From assembly GCF_004135585.1 (NCBI RefSeq), contig NZ_CP035501.1, positions 979,001 to 1,043,000 of the forward strand: a stretch of DNA of 64,000 bases, read 5' to 3'. The notes under the pieces are model-generated. The model ran no database searches, was not told the origin of the DNA, and was given only the letters and a program-made list of their open reading frames with translations. The position numbers were made by a program, and so were the translations under genes. This document shows, piece by piece, positions 16,308 to 24,987 of the stretch. Numbering within the stretch: the stretch's first letter is position 1; the number at the start of each line of letters is the position of its first letter. Source of the DNA: Sphingosinicella sp. BN140058. GTDB lineage: Bacteria; Pseudomonadota; Alphaproteobacteria; Sphingomonadales; Sphingomonadaceae.

Positions 16308-19079
16308 ATGAAACTGAAACTGTTCTGTCTCGCCGGCTGCGCATTGTCCGCGCTCGCCGCTCCGGCTCTTGCCGCGAACGACGAAGTCGCCGCCGCTGCG
16401 GCAGGTTCGGAAACGACCGCGGATGCCGTGGTCGAGGCAGACATCGCCGCCGCCGATGATGCCGGCGAAGCCCTGGTCATCACCGGCCGCCGCCCGATCG
16501 CCGAATCCGAGGCTGCAGCGCTTGCCGTGCAGCGCAATTCGGATTCGCTCGTCACCGTGGCCGCTTCGGACTCGGTCGGTCGCCTCCCCGATCAGAACAT
16601 CGCCCAGGCCGCCGGCCGCCTTCCCGGCGTCGCCGTGCAGCGCGACCAGGGGCAGGCCCGCTACATCAGCCTGCGCGGCGCGCCGATCAACTGGACCACC
16701 CTGTCGATCGACGGCATTTCGATCGTCAGCCCGGAAGGCCGCGACACGCGCTACGACAGCATCCCCTCGGCGATCGCCTCGCAGATCGTCGTTCGCAAGG
16801 CCGTGACCCCCGACATGACCGGCGAGACCGTCGCCGGCAATGTCGACGTCAAGACCCGGTCGGCGTTCGATTATCCCGGCTTCCATGTCGCCGGCAAACT
16901 CGGCGGCGGCTATGTCGAACTGGGCGATCGCCAGGAATATGAGGGACAGCTCGTCCTCTCCAACCGATTCGACACCGGCATCGGCGAAATCGGCATGCTC
17001 GTGTCCGGAAGCTACTATCAGCGCGACATGGTCACCGACAATTTCGAGACGGACTGGGAACAGGTCAGCCAGGATCGGCAGCCCGGCAATGCGGATCGGA
17101 TCTGGGGCCGCGAGACGGAGAACAAGCTCTACCGCCTGACCCGGAAGAATTATTCCTATTCGGGGCGGCTCGACTGGAAGCCGACCGAAGGCCATCGCAT
17201 CTTCCTGCAATCGATCTTCACCGCCTTCACCGACGACGAAGCGCGTGACAATTACATCTTCGACCTCGACGACCGCCAGAGCGACCTTACCCGTCCGGCG
17301 AGCCCCGCCTGTACGGTGGCGCCGGCGAGTTCCGCCACCAACAGCGGCTATGCGGACATCTGCATCGGCAACACGCCGCTGAAGGGCAGCGTCTACGGCA
17401 TCGACATCAACCAGCGCGCCACCCTGCGTGCGTTCGAACAGTCGATCTTCACCAACACGCTCGGCGGCGACCACGAATTCGGCGCCGACAACGAATGGGC
17501 GCTCGGCTGGCGGCTGAACTATACCCGGGCCAAGGACGATCGCTCGGTGGTCGGCGAAGCGCGCTACGACAGCCCGTCGACGCGCACGGCGCGGCCGACC
17601 GTGGCCTATGATTTCACCGATCCGCAGCTCGCCCGTGTGCAATTGTTCCGCACGCTGAGCAGCGGCGGCCTGTTCAGCGCCGGCGCTCCCGTGACCGCGA
17701 TCGACGATTTCAGCCGCACCCTGACGTCGCTGACCTCGAGCGACTTCGTCGACGTCACCAAGGCCTATACCGCCAAAATCGATCTCTCCCGCCAGCTCCC
17801 CTTGTTCGGCGGCGAGGGCCGGATCACCATCGGCGGCCAGTTCGATCAGCGCACCAAGGAAGCGAACGAAGCGCAATTGTCGATCACCGGCGCCCAGGCG
17901 GCCACGCTCGGCATCCCGACCAGCTTCGCGCCGGTGTCGCTCGACACGCCGTTCAAGGGCGAAATCCCGCTCGGCTACACGTTCCGCTATTTCGACATCG
18001 ACGCGATGCGCGACAATGTGAAGCTGGCCGATACGATCGCCGACTACGTGCCGCTGCTCGCCAATTTCTACAATGTGCGCGAGCAGATCTTCGCCGGCTA
18101 CGCGATGGGCCGGATCGGCTACGATTGGGGCAGCGTTCTCGGCGGCGTGCGGGTCGAGCATGTCAAGAATCGCGGCCGCGCGTTCGTGACCCTCGGCGGC
18201 GCATCCACCCCGATCGAGGTCGAGAACGATTACACCCTGCTCTTCCCCAGCCTGCACCTGAACTTCGACGTCGCCGCCGACAAGAAGCTGCGCCTGTCGT
18301 TCAACAGCGGCGCGGCGCGGCCGGACTATGATCAGCTGCGGCCCAACTTCACCTACGACGATGCCAATCAGACGGTGTCGGGCGGCAATCCGGAGGCCAA
18401 ACCAGAACGCGCCTACGGGATCGACACCTATTTCGAATGGTACATGCAGCCGCAGGGCTATTTCATGCTCGGCGCCTTCTACAAGAAGGTGAAGGACGTG
18501 CTGTTCGACGACACCCGCACCTTCGGGCTGGACGTGCTCAACAGCGGCGGGGTCGATCGCTCGCAATATACGTTCGGCACCATCACCAACGGCGGCAGCG
18601 GCCACATCTATGGGTTCGAAGGTGCGATCCAGCAGCAGCTCGAGCCGTATACGGAGCAGCTTGGCCTGCCCTCGTGGCTGGGCGGCTTCGGCGTGTCGGC
18701 GAACGTCACCTTGAACTGGAGCAAGGCGGAAACGCCGGACGGCGGGCACGTGCAACTGCCGGGCACATCGGACGTCGTGTTCAACATCGGCGGCTATTAC
18801 GAGAAATACGGGCTCTCCCTGCGCCTTAACTATCAGAAGCGCACCGAATGGCTCGACGCACTCGGCGCCGATGCCGACGGCGGCAACCAATTCTGGGCGA
18901 GCGACGACGAGCTCGATTTCTCCGCCCGTTACGCGGTGACTCCGAACTTCGAAGTCTATGTCGATGCGTCCAACCTGCTGAACGGCGCCGGTCGCCGCTA
19001 CGTGCGGGAATCGTTCTACTCGCTGGAATGGGAGCGGTTCGGTCGTCGCTTCACCGGCGGCGTTCGCTTCAACTTCTGA
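16308..19079 (+). CDS. TonB-dependent outer-membrane receptor (923 aa)
   Basis: Outer-membrane transporter driven by TonB-ExbBD. It has a Sec signal peptide (MKLKLFCLAGCALSALAAPALA), a TonB-box-like segment (EALVITGRR), a plug domain (DSVGRLPDQNIAQAAGRLPGV, then YISLRG, about residues 60-190) and a long beta-barrel ending in the typical terminal aromatic strand GGVRFNF. Length is normal. It is divergent from a phytase gene. Receptor-phytase pairs are known from Caulobacter and sphingomonads, so phytate, inositol phosphates or metal-phytate complexes are plausible substrates; that is inference from context. The ATG follows a GGGGGC stretch. Confidence 0.9.
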   Translation: MKLKLFCLAGCALSALAAPALAANDEVAAAAAGSETTADAVVEADIAAADDAGEALVITGRRPIAESEAAALAVQRNSDSLVTVAASDSVGRLPDQNIAQAAGRLPGVAVQRDQGQARYISLRGAPINWTTLSIDGISIVSPEGRDTRYDSIPSAIASQIVVRKAVTPDMTGETVAGNVDVKTRSAFDYPGFHVAGKLGGGYVELGDRQEYEGQLVLSNRFDTGIGEIGMLVSGSYYQRDMVTDNFETDWEQVSQDRQPGNADRIWGRETENKLYRLTRKNYSYSGRLDWKPTEGHRIFLQSIFTAFTDDEARDNYIFDLDDRQSDLTRPASPACTVAPASSATNSGYADICIGNTPLKGSVYGIDINQRATLRAFEQSIFTNTLGGDHEFGADNEWALGWRLNYTRAKDDRSVVGEARYDSPSTRTARPTVAYDFTDPQLARVQLFRTLSSGGLFSAGAPVTAIDDFSRTLTSLTSSDFVDVTKAYTAKIDLSRQLPLFGGEGRITIGGQFDQRTKEANEAQLSITGAQAATLGIPTSFAPVSLDTPFKGEIPLGYTFRYFDIDAMRDNVKLADTIADYVPLLANFYNVREQIFAGYAMGRIGYDWGSVLGGVRVEHVKNRGRAFVTLGGASTPIEVENDYTLLFPSLHLNFDVAADKKLRLSFNSGAARPDYDQLRPNFTYDDANQTVSGGNPEAKPERAYGIDTYFEWYMQPQGYFMLGAFYKKVKDVLFDDTRTFGLDVLNSGGVDRSQYTFGTITNGGSGHIYGFEGAIQQQLEPYTEQLGLPSWLGGFGVSANVTLNWSKAETPDGGHVQLPGTSDVVFNIGGYYEKYGLSLRLNYQKRTEWLDALGADADGGNQFWASDDELDFSARYAVTPNFEVYVDASNLLNGAGRRYVRESFYSLEWERFGRRFTGGVRFNF

Positions 19080-19158
19080 CCGGGGCAGCCCGGCCTTGCC
19101 GGCATTGTCCGCAACGGCGATCCGGGTCAGTATGCGCTGACCTGGATCGGAGGATTCG

Positions 19159-19395
19159 ATGGACACGGCGAATGGGCTCAGCCCGGCGGAGAAGCGGAGC
19201 TTGCGGACCATCGCCTTCGCCCTCGATCGATATGAGCCGTTCGTCGCCCATTCCGTGCCCGAACGAACGCTTCGCCACCTTCTGGACGAGGGCCTGGCCA
19301 GCGAAGGGCCGAGCTCTCGCCCGGCGGTGGGGGAGAAGGGCTACAAGCTGACCGATCGCGGCTGGGATACCGTTCGCCAGGTCTGGACGCGCTGA
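19159..19395 (+). CDS. Small hypothetical protein (78 aa)
   Basis: A short ORF with a strong ribosome-binding site (GGAGG, six bases before the ATG). The product is soluble, with a helical charged N-terminal half and a C-terminal segment (EKGYKLTDRGWDTVRQ) that looks like the wing of a winged-helix or a small DNA-binding fold. The similarity is weak. It sits between the TonB receptor and the YcaQ-like gene on the same strand. No function can be assigned. Confidence 0.6.
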   Translation: MDTANGLSPAEKRSLRTIAFALDRYEPFVAHSVPERTLRHLLDEGLASEGPSSRPAVGEKGYKLTDRGWDTVRQVWTR

Positions 19396-19512
19396 AATGC
19401 ACCCGAGGGATGCGCCTTACGGTTTGACGCCGTATCTCGCATAATCCTGCGGATGCGGGTTTGCTCCCGCCTCGGTTGCACGACCCGGGGGGTCTCTGCC
19501 ATCCGTGGCGAC

Positions 19513-20679
19513 ATGGCTTCGATCGACACCATCTCGCTCCCGACGGCCCGGCGCATAGCCCTTGCCGCCCAGGGCTTCGGGGCTCCCCGTCCCGCAAAGG
19601 TCGGCCCGCGCGACCTCGCCCGCACCGTCGAGCGCCTGTCGCTCCACCAGATCGACAGTGTCAACGTGGTCGCACGCGCCCATTATCTGCCAGCATTCTC
19701 GCGGCTCGGCTGCTACGATCGAGACCTGCTCGATCGTGCCGCCTGGGGTGCGAAGCGGGAGCGCAGGCTGTTCGAATATTGGGCACACGAAGCAAGCCTG
19801 CTGCCCCTGTCCCTGCAGCCGCTGCTGCGCTGGCGGATGGCCGCCGCCGACCGCGGCGAGTCCGGCTGGAAGAGCATGCGCAGCTTCGCGCGCGAGCGTC
19901 GTGCCGAGGCCGAGGCGGTGCTCGCCCGGATCCGGAGCGAAGGGCCGCTGGCCGCCTCGGATTTCGACAATGGCAAGGGGCGTGGCGGTTGGTGGGAATG
20001 GGGCGAGGGCAAGGTGGCCCTCGAATGGCTGTTCTGGGCCGGCCACGTCACCACGCGCACGCGCCGCGGCAATTTCGAGCGAGTCTATGATCTTCCGGAA
20101 CGCGTGATTCCGGCGGCGATCCTGACGATGGAGACGCCGAGCGAAGCCGAAGCGCAGCGGCAGTTGATCGAGCGATCTGCGCGTGCCCTCGGCATCGCGA
20201 CCGCGGGAGATCTACGCGACTATTTCCGGTTGAGCCCCGAAACCGGCCGCCCCGCCGTCGCCGCCCTGGTCGACGAGGGGACATTACAGCCGGTGACGGT
20301 CGCCGGTTGGCGCCAGCCTGCCTTTCTCCACAAGGATGCGCGGCGTCCCCGACGGATCGAGGGCCAGGCGCTGCTCGCGCCTTTCGATCCGCTGGTCTGG
20401 GAACGCGCCCGGACCGAGCGTCTGTTCGGGTTTCGCTATCGGATCGAAATCTACACGCCCGCGGAGAAGCGGGTGCACGGCTATTACGTGCTGCCCTTCC
20501 TGATGGATGAGCAACTGGTCGCGCGGGTCGACCTCAAGTCCGATCGTCAGGGCTCGCGGCTGCTCGTCCGCAAGATCAGCCTCGAGCCCGGCGCCCCCGC
20601 CGAAACCGGTGCGCGGCTCGAGGCGGAGCTTCGGCTGATGGCCGAATGGCTCGGACTGGAGAGCGTCGTCACGGGCTGA
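19513..20679 (+). CDS. ycaQ: YcaQ/AlkX-like winged-helix DNA glycosylase (388 aa)
   Basis: Belongs to the HTH_42 family of winged-helix DNA glycosylases (AlkZ/YcaQ), which remove alkylated bases or unhook interstrand crosslinks. The catalytic-site tripeptide Gln-Ile-Asp (LHQIDSVNVV, about residues 38-47) has the Q-x-D form I associate with YcaQ (AlkX) rather than the Q-x-Q of AlkZ. Other family segments are R-A-H-Y-L-P, FEYWAHEASLLP, the W-E-W-G-E-G-K...A-L-E-W-L-F segment, and a C-terminal L-L-A-P-F-D-P-L-V-W-(D/E)-R motif. I prefer the ATG at 19513, since the homologous region begins there. An upstream in-frame start at 19453 would add 20 residues of poor quality. It is probably cytoplasmic and monocistronic. 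Confidence 0.85.
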   Translation: MASIDTISLPTARRIALAAQGFGAPRPAKVGPRDLARTVERLSLHQIDSVNVVARAHYLPAFSRLGCYDRDLLDRAAWGAKRERRLFEYWAHEASLLPLSLQPLLRWRMAAADRGESGWKSMRSFARERRAEAEAVLARIRSEGPLAASDFDNGKGRGGWWEWGEGKVALEWLFWAGHVTTRTRRGNFERVYDLPERVIPAAILTMETPSEAEAQRQLIERSARALGIATAGDLRDYFRLSPETGRPAVAALVDEGTLQPVTVAGWRQPAFLHKDARRPRRIEGQALLAPFDPLVWERARTERLFGFRYRIEIYTPAEKRVHGYYVLPFLMDEQLVARVDLKSDRQGSRLLVRKISLEPGAPAETGARLEAELRLMAEWLGLESVVTG

Positions 20680-20701
20680 TCGATCTCCCGATCCCGACTT
20701 T

Positions 20702-20818
20702 GTTGCACCTGCGAAAAGAAAAAGTTTTTTTATGCAACCAACTGCGCGGGAGGATGTTCTACGGCGCGACGGGCGGCCCACCAGAGGGGCGGCGTCCGAA
20801 CCAACTGGAGTAGAACAT
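20702..20818 (+). promoter_or_regulatory. Repeat-rich leader of the outer-membrane protein gene
   Basis: Two inverted repeats and one direct repeat are packed before the start codon. ATGTTCTAC (20754-20762) is complementary to GTAGAACAT (20810-20818), which covers the end of the ribosome-binding site and the start codon. AACCAACTG occurs at 20736-20744 and again at 20799-20807. GTTGCA/TGCAAC (20702-20707, 20733-20738) flanks an A-run and T-run. The second stem would hide the start codon, so translational control is possible. Confidence 0.4.
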
Positions 20819-21386
20819 GAAGAAATTGCTTCTCGCCGCCATGTGCGCGGTCGCCATCCCGGCTGCGGCTTCGGCGCAGGACGTCGCGTCGGACGAAGCC
20901 GCGCCCGACGGCAGCCCGGCCTTCGGCATCGAGCCCTATGTCGGCGTGCTCGGCGGCTATCATGATTTCGATCGCCGCAGCGAGTTCGGCAGCCTGCCCG
21001 GTGACAGCGGCCCCGAAGGCGCCCTGGTCAGCGGCATCGGCGGCGTGAACGTGCCGCTCGGGCCCGTCTTCGTCGGCGTCGAAGGCAATGCCTCCAAGGG
21101 CGTCAGCGGTGACATCGATTGGGAATATGGCGTCCGCGGCCGTCTGGGCGTGCGGGCCGGCGACAGCGGCATGATCTTCGCCTCGGGCGGCTATCAGTGG
21201 GTCGAGGGCAAGCGCGGCTACAGCGACCAGAAGGATTGGGTCTATGGTCTCGGCGTCGAAGTCGGCCCCAAGGACATCGGCCTCGGCGGAATCACCGGCA
21301 ACAGCGGCGTGCGGCTTCGCCTGCAGGCCGAGACGTATGACTTCGACAGCATCCGGCCGATGGCCGGCGTCGTCTTCCACTTCTAA
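20817..21386 (+). CDS. Outer-membrane beta-barrel protein, opacity-like (189 aa)
   Basis: The signal peptide is clear (MKKLLLAAMCAVAIPAAASAQ, cleavage after Ala-Ser-Ala). The mature part of about 168 residues has the alternating strands of an eight-stranded barrel, with a terminal Phe (VVFHF) as used by the BAM machinery. It resembles the small OmpA/opacity-type porin-like proteins of sphingomonads; cargo or role is unknown. Codon use is normal. The start codon lies within a leader hairpin (see the leader entry). Confidence 0.8.
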   Translation: MKKLLLAAMCAVAIPAAASAQDVASDEAAPDGSPAFGIEPYVGVLGGYHDFDRRSEFGSLPGDSGPEGALVSGIGGVNVPLGPVFVGVEGNASKGVSGDIDWEYGVRGRLGVRAGDSGMIFASGGYQWVEGKRGYSDQKDWVYGLGVEVGPKDIGLGGITGNSGVRLRLQAETYDFDSIRPMAGVVFHF

Positions 21387-21433
21387 GACGCGCGAGGCGG
21401 CGCGACGCGCGCCCTCGATCGTGTGAACAGGGA

Positions 21434-21460
21434 GGCCGAAGCGTTCGCGCTTCGGCCTTC
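21434..21460. terminator. Bidirectional terminator
   Basis: A perfect 10-bp stem, GGCCGAAGCG / CGCTTCGGCC, closed by a TTCG tetraloop (21434-21457), lies between the convergent barrel and DoxX genes. The DoxX stop codon overlaps its edge. Flanking T/C-rich bases are modest, but the stem is very stable. Confidence 0.7.
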
Positions 21461-21881
21461 ACCGTTTCTCGAGCCGGTGATCGATCGCGTAGCGTCCGGC
21501 GCCGAGTGTTGCGAACAGGAGACCCAGGAAAACGAGGATCAAGGCGGGCCACCAACCCGGAAAATCCTGCTCCCAATGCACCATCGCGCAAGCGATCACG
21601 AAAACGAAGGTGGTTATCAGGCCCGCCCATCGGGTGAGGAGGCCGAAAACGAGCAGGATCCCGCAGCCGAATTGCGCATAGACGCACAACGGCGCCATCA
21701 GCGACGGCGCGGCAAAGCCGAAGCGGGCGAGGAACGTCTCGAACTCCGCCATGCGTTCGGCGCTGAACACATTGTCGTGGCTTTGCCAGATCAGGAACGC
21801 GCCGGTCACCAGCCTCAGCAACAGCAGCCCTGCATCGCCGAAGCGTGCCAGCGGCGTGAGCAGCAGCAGATCGTTGCGCAT
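21459..21881 (-). CDS. DoxX-family membrane protein (140 aa)
   Basis: A four-helix inner-membrane protein of the DoxX family. Visible features are LLLRLVTGAFLIWQSHDNV in the first helix region, FLARFGF-A-P, VYAQFGCGILLVFGLLTRWAG in the second and third helices, and a Trp-rich loop (HWEQDFPGWWPA) before the last helix. DoxX proteins have been linked to quinone or thiol redox chemistry, but most members are uncharacterised. The gene is monocistronic and convergent with the barrel gene. Confidence 0.8.
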   Translation of the reverse strand: MRNDLLLLTPLARFGDAGLLLLRLVTGAFLIWQSHDNVFSAERMAEFETFLARFGFAAPSLMAPLCVYAQFGCGILLVFGLLTRWAGLITTFVFVIACAMVHWEQDFPGWWPALILVFLGLLFATLGAGRYAIDHRLEKR

Positions 21882-21962
21882 GATCCCCTTTCCCTGATGA
21901 GTCGCTGTCGCTTCCGATGACGAGCGCCTTCGTGTTAACAGATTTACCGAGTGTCCGTGCGA

Positions 21963-24011
21963 TCAGAAGCGGCGTGCACGAGGCGTCGGCGCGCTGAGAT
22001 CGACGGCTTCGGTGAACTCCAGGCCGGCGCGGCCATCCTTTGTCCAGCGCACGAGCACGGGGACGAAACGCGCGTCCGATATCTCCACCCGCAGCGCGGC
22101 GCCGATGGTCAGCGCGACATCGAACCCGTCGATCATCAGCCCCTTCGCGGAGATATCGCGGATCCGGGCCTGGTGGAAACGGCCGCCAAGTTCCAACCGA
22201 GTCGAGCGCAGCAATTTCTGACGCGTAAGACGGCTGGTCTTGAGCCCGACGGCACTGGCCTCGCCGCTCTTCGCAAGCGATGCGGCGACCGTCTCGCCAT
22301 CGACAGGACGGCCGTAAACGAAACCCTGAATGTGCGAGCAGCCGAGCCGCGCGATCAGTTCGATCTCGTCCTGGGTCTCGACGCCCTCCGCCGTCGTCTC
22401 GAGGCGCAATGTGTCGGCGATCGCGACCACCGCGCGGATGATCGCCGCATTGCGCGGATCCAGCGCTGCGCCTCTGACGAAGGACTGATCGATCTTGATC
22501 TTGTCGAACGGCGCCTTTTTCAAATAGGCGAGAGACGAATAGCCGGTGCCGAAATCGTCCAGCACCAGGCGCAGACCCATCTGCTTCAGGCCGCGGAGCA
22601 TCCGCTCCGTTGAGCTGTCCTCGTTGAGGAAGATGCTCTCGGTGATCTCGAGTTCCAGGAGATCGGGATCCAGCCCGGAGCTGGCGAGCGCGCTGGCGAC
22701 GATCGCAGGCAACGCCTGTCGGGCGAACTGCACCGGCGAGACGTTGATCGCGATGCGCACCGGCCGCGGCCATCGCGCCGCAGTTGCGCAGGCGGTGCGG
22801 AGCACCCATTCGCCGATCGGATCGATCAGCCCGGAATCCTCGGCAATCGGAATGAATTCGGCCGGAGACACCGGTCCGAGCCGCGGATGATTCCAGCGCA
22901 GCAGCGCTTCGTAGCCGACTACCGCCTTGGTGGCGGTGCTGACCACCGGCTGGTAGGCGATCCACAATTCGCCGCGATCGAGCGCCTGACGAAGATCGTC
23001 CTCCAGTATCTTGCGGGTTTGCGCCTGCCGCAGCAATTCGGCGCGGAAGAAGCTGTGCCGCCCCCTTCCTTCCGCCTTCGCGTCATAGAGCGAAAGATCG
23101 GCATTGCGGATCAGGATCTCGGAATCGCTGCCGTCGTCCGGCGCCACCGCAATGCCGACCGAGCAGCCGATCGAGATGTTGCTGCCGCTGATGAAATATG
23201 GCTGGGACAGCGACGAGATGATGCGATGGGCGAGGTCTTCCAGGTCCGAGCGATTGCCGTAATTGGTGACGATCACCTGGAATTCGTCGCCCCCCAGGCG
23301 GCCGACCAGTCCCTTGTCGGCAACGCAGCTTTCCAGCCGCTGCGCGACGACCTTGAGCAGCGCGTCGCCGGTCTGGTGACCTAGCGTGTCGTTGACCGCC
23401 TTGAAGCGATCGAGATCCAGCATGAACAGCGCCACGGGTCGGTGGTTGCGCTCGAGCTGAAGGATGATCTGATCGAGCGACGTCCGCATCCGCGCACGGT
23501 TGGCAAGCCCGGTAAGGGAATCGGAAAGGGCCAGCCGCTTGATCTCGGCGTCGGATCGTCTTTCCGCCGTCAGATCGGCGCCATGACCGACGAAGCCGCG
23601 AAATTGTCCGAGTTCGTCGATGTGGGGACGGCCGGAGATCGTCCAGATCCGCTCGGTACCCCCGGTTCGGGTACGCACCTCGAACCCCGCAAACGAGGTT
23701 CGTGCGGTGAGATGGAAATTGAGCGTTCGTTCGGATCCATCCAGCGCATCGCTGACCTCGAACAGGTCGATCAGCAGCCGGCCTACCGCCGGCTGCTCCG
23801 TCTCGTCCAGGAAGCGCGCCGCCTTGTCCGAAAGATAGACGAGCCGACCGGCGCGATCGGTTTCCCAGAACCAGCCGCTGCCCTGCGCCTCGAAGCTGCT
23901 GACGAGCCGTACCGCAAGCTCCGGATCGAGGCGTTCGGCGAGCGCACGCGACGCCGGATCGGCTGGGCGTCCTCCTCGACCGAATCCATTCACCAGCCGC
24001 GTCAGGCTCAT
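21963..24011 (-). CDS. PAS-GGDEF-EAL-PilZ cyclic-di-GMP protein (682 aa)
   Basis: A soluble cyclic-di-GMP protein with four modules in order: PAS (about residues 25-145), GGDEF (about 160-320), EAL (about 330-575) and PilZ (about 595-675). The GGDEF motif is intact (RLGGDEF) and so is the EAL site (YEALLRW, plus LEITES and DDFGTGYSSL), so both synthesis and breakdown are possible in principle. The C-terminal segment carries RDISAKG, matching the D-x-S-x-x-G half of a PilZ site. The Arg motif before it is less clear (RQKLLRSTR). I start at the ATG at 24011 (SLTRLV...); an upstream start would add 39 residues of unlikely composition. Confidence 0.9.
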   Translation of the reverse strand: MSLTRLVNGFGRGGRPADPASRALAERLDPELAVRLVSSFEAQGSGWFWETDRAGRLVYLSDKAARFLDETEQPAVGRLLIDLFEVSDALDGSERTLNFHLTARTSFAGFEVRTRTGGTERIWTISGRPHIDELGQFRGFVGHGADLTAERRSDAEIKRLALSDSLTGLANRARMRTSLDQIILQLERNHRPVALFMLDLDRFKAVNDTLGHQTGDALLKVVAQRLESCVADKGLVGRLGGDEFQVIVTNYGNRSDLEDLAHRIISSLSQPYFISGSNISIGCSVGIAVAPDDGSDSEILIRNADLSLYDAKAEGRGRHSFFRAELLRQAQTRKILEDDLRQALDRGELWIAYQPVVSTATKAVVGYEALLRWNHPRLGPVSPAEFIPIAEDSGLIDPIGEWVLRTACATAARWPRPVRIAINVSPVQFARQALPAIVASALASSGLDPDLLELEITESIFLNEDSSTERMLRGLKQMGLRLVLDDFGTGYSSLAYLKKAPFDKIKIDQSFVRGAALDPRNAAIIRAVVAIADTLRLETTAEGVETQDEIELIARLGCSHIQGFVYGRPVDGETVAASLAKSGEASAVGLKTSRLTRQKLLRSTRLELGGRFHQARIRDISAKGLMIDGFDVALTIGAALRVEISDARFVPVLVRWTKDGRAGLEFTEAVDLSAPTPRARRF

Positions 24012-24137
24012 TGCTACGCTCGATAACCGGGGTTGAAAAAGTCTCTCAGCGTGAAGGCGGCCAACCGGTGGCGGCCGCGCAATGCCTTTTTGCCATCCCG
24101 ACCTTCCCAAACAATTAACCGCGATCACGCGGCCCGA

Positions 24138-24284
24138 TCAGCGCAGATAATGGAGGGCGAGCAGGATACCGAGCAGCAGGGCCGCCGCGGCACCGAGAAA
24201 TCCCCAATCCATGCGCTGCGCCCACGCCGCCACCCGGTGACGGTGCGAGTCCGAAAGGCCAAGCCGGCGCAGGATCCTCTCCAC
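24138..24284 (-). CDS. Possible small membrane protein (48 aa)
   Basis: A short ORF opens at GTG (24284), right after an in-frame stop, and ends with TGA at 24138. It reads as a charged amphipathic N-terminus (VERILRRLGLSDSHRHR) followed by a single strong transmembrane helix (FLGAAAALLLGILLALHYLR). The hydrophobic helix followed by a basic end is typical of real small membrane proteins, but the Shine-Dalgarno is weak. An internal ATG would give only 24 residues. No homolog is recognised. Confidence 0.35.
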   Translation of the reverse strand: MERILRRLGLSDSHRHRVAAWAQRMDWGFLGAAAALLLGILLALHYLR

Positions 24285-24358
24285 CGGTCAAATCGCTTCG
24301 CCGCTTCCGCGACGAAGCGCCGGCGGACCAACGGACGTCAGCGTCCGCTTATGGGACC

Positions 24359-24385
24359 GGAGCCGGCAAGTTCCTCGCCGGCTCC
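24359..24385. terminator. Stable hairpin downstream of the DUF805 gene
   Basis: A perfect 9-bp stem, GGAGCCGGC / GCCGGCTCC, with a nine-base loop lies 11 bases past the leftward DUF805 stop. A second smaller hairpin, CGGACG-TCAG-CGTCCG (24332-24347), follows. There is no U-tract, so this may be Rho-assisted. Confidence 0.4.
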
Positions 24386-24396
24386 ACCCCGGTAGA

Positions 24397-24792
24397 TCAG
24401 AAGACGGCGGCAGCACTTTCGGCGTCGAAACCCTTGGGATCCGCCCCGAAGCGATTCGGGCCACGCGTGCCTTCCATGACCGTGAAGACGAGCAGGACCA
24501 GGCCGCCGATGAGAGGAATGATGGATATCAGCACCCACCAGCCGGAACGGTCGGTATCATGAAGCCGCCGTACGGAGACCGCCAACGCGGGAACAAAGAA
24601 CACCAGTATTAGCAGCGCGGACAGCGGCCCATAGACTCCGCCCACCGCACCCGACATGCCCAGCACGCCTTCGACGATGATGGCCGCGACCAGGCACACG
24701 ACATAGAGCAAGACAAAGCTCCAATATTCCTTTCGGCGCGACCGGCCGTTGAAATCAGCAAACTTCTTGAACGGCAGCGTAGCCCATTCCAT
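24397..24792 (-). CDS. DUF805 inner-membrane protein (131 aa)
   Basis: A DUF805 family member, small inner-membrane proteins of the YhaH type. Family marks are the N-terminal FADFNGRSRRKEYW segment, three to four transmembrane helices, and the R-R-L-H-D-T-D-R-S-G-W-W loop before the last helices. The C-terminus ends in an N-R-F-G-x-D-P segment typical of the family. Molecular role is unknown. A GGGGGA stretch precedes the ATG. Confidence 0.85.
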   Translation of the reverse strand: MEWATLPFKKFADFNGRSRRKEYWSFVLLYVVCLVAAIIVEGVLGMSGAVGGVYGPLSALLILVFFVPALAVSVRRLHDTDRSGWWVLISIIPLIGGLVLLVFTVMEGTRGPNRFGADPKGFDAESAAAVF

Positions 24793-24987
24793 GGCATTCC
24801 CCCTTGGTTGCTCATTGGCGAAACGATCCTACTCCGAACATGCGGCAATGGCAAAATGCTTAGGGCTTCGCTGCGACGCGGCGGGAGGGAGGCATCGGGA
24901 GGGGGGTACGGGTCGGCGCCTGCACGAGATTGAACGCGATCCGGCCTTCGGACATTGAAGCATCAGCGCCATACAACGGATCCGATC

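Noticed and set aside
16236..19211. Very long open frame (991 codons) antisense to the TonB receptor gene
   Set aside because: It lies opposite a secure TonB receptor gene with normal signal, plug and barrel. The antisense product is Arg/Ala/Gly-rich with no domain, as expected from GC-rich codon structure.
24955..24987. TTG start for the DmeF-like exporter
   Set aside because: The GTG at 24988 gives the typical family N-terminus, and the extra 11 residues look unrelated to the family.
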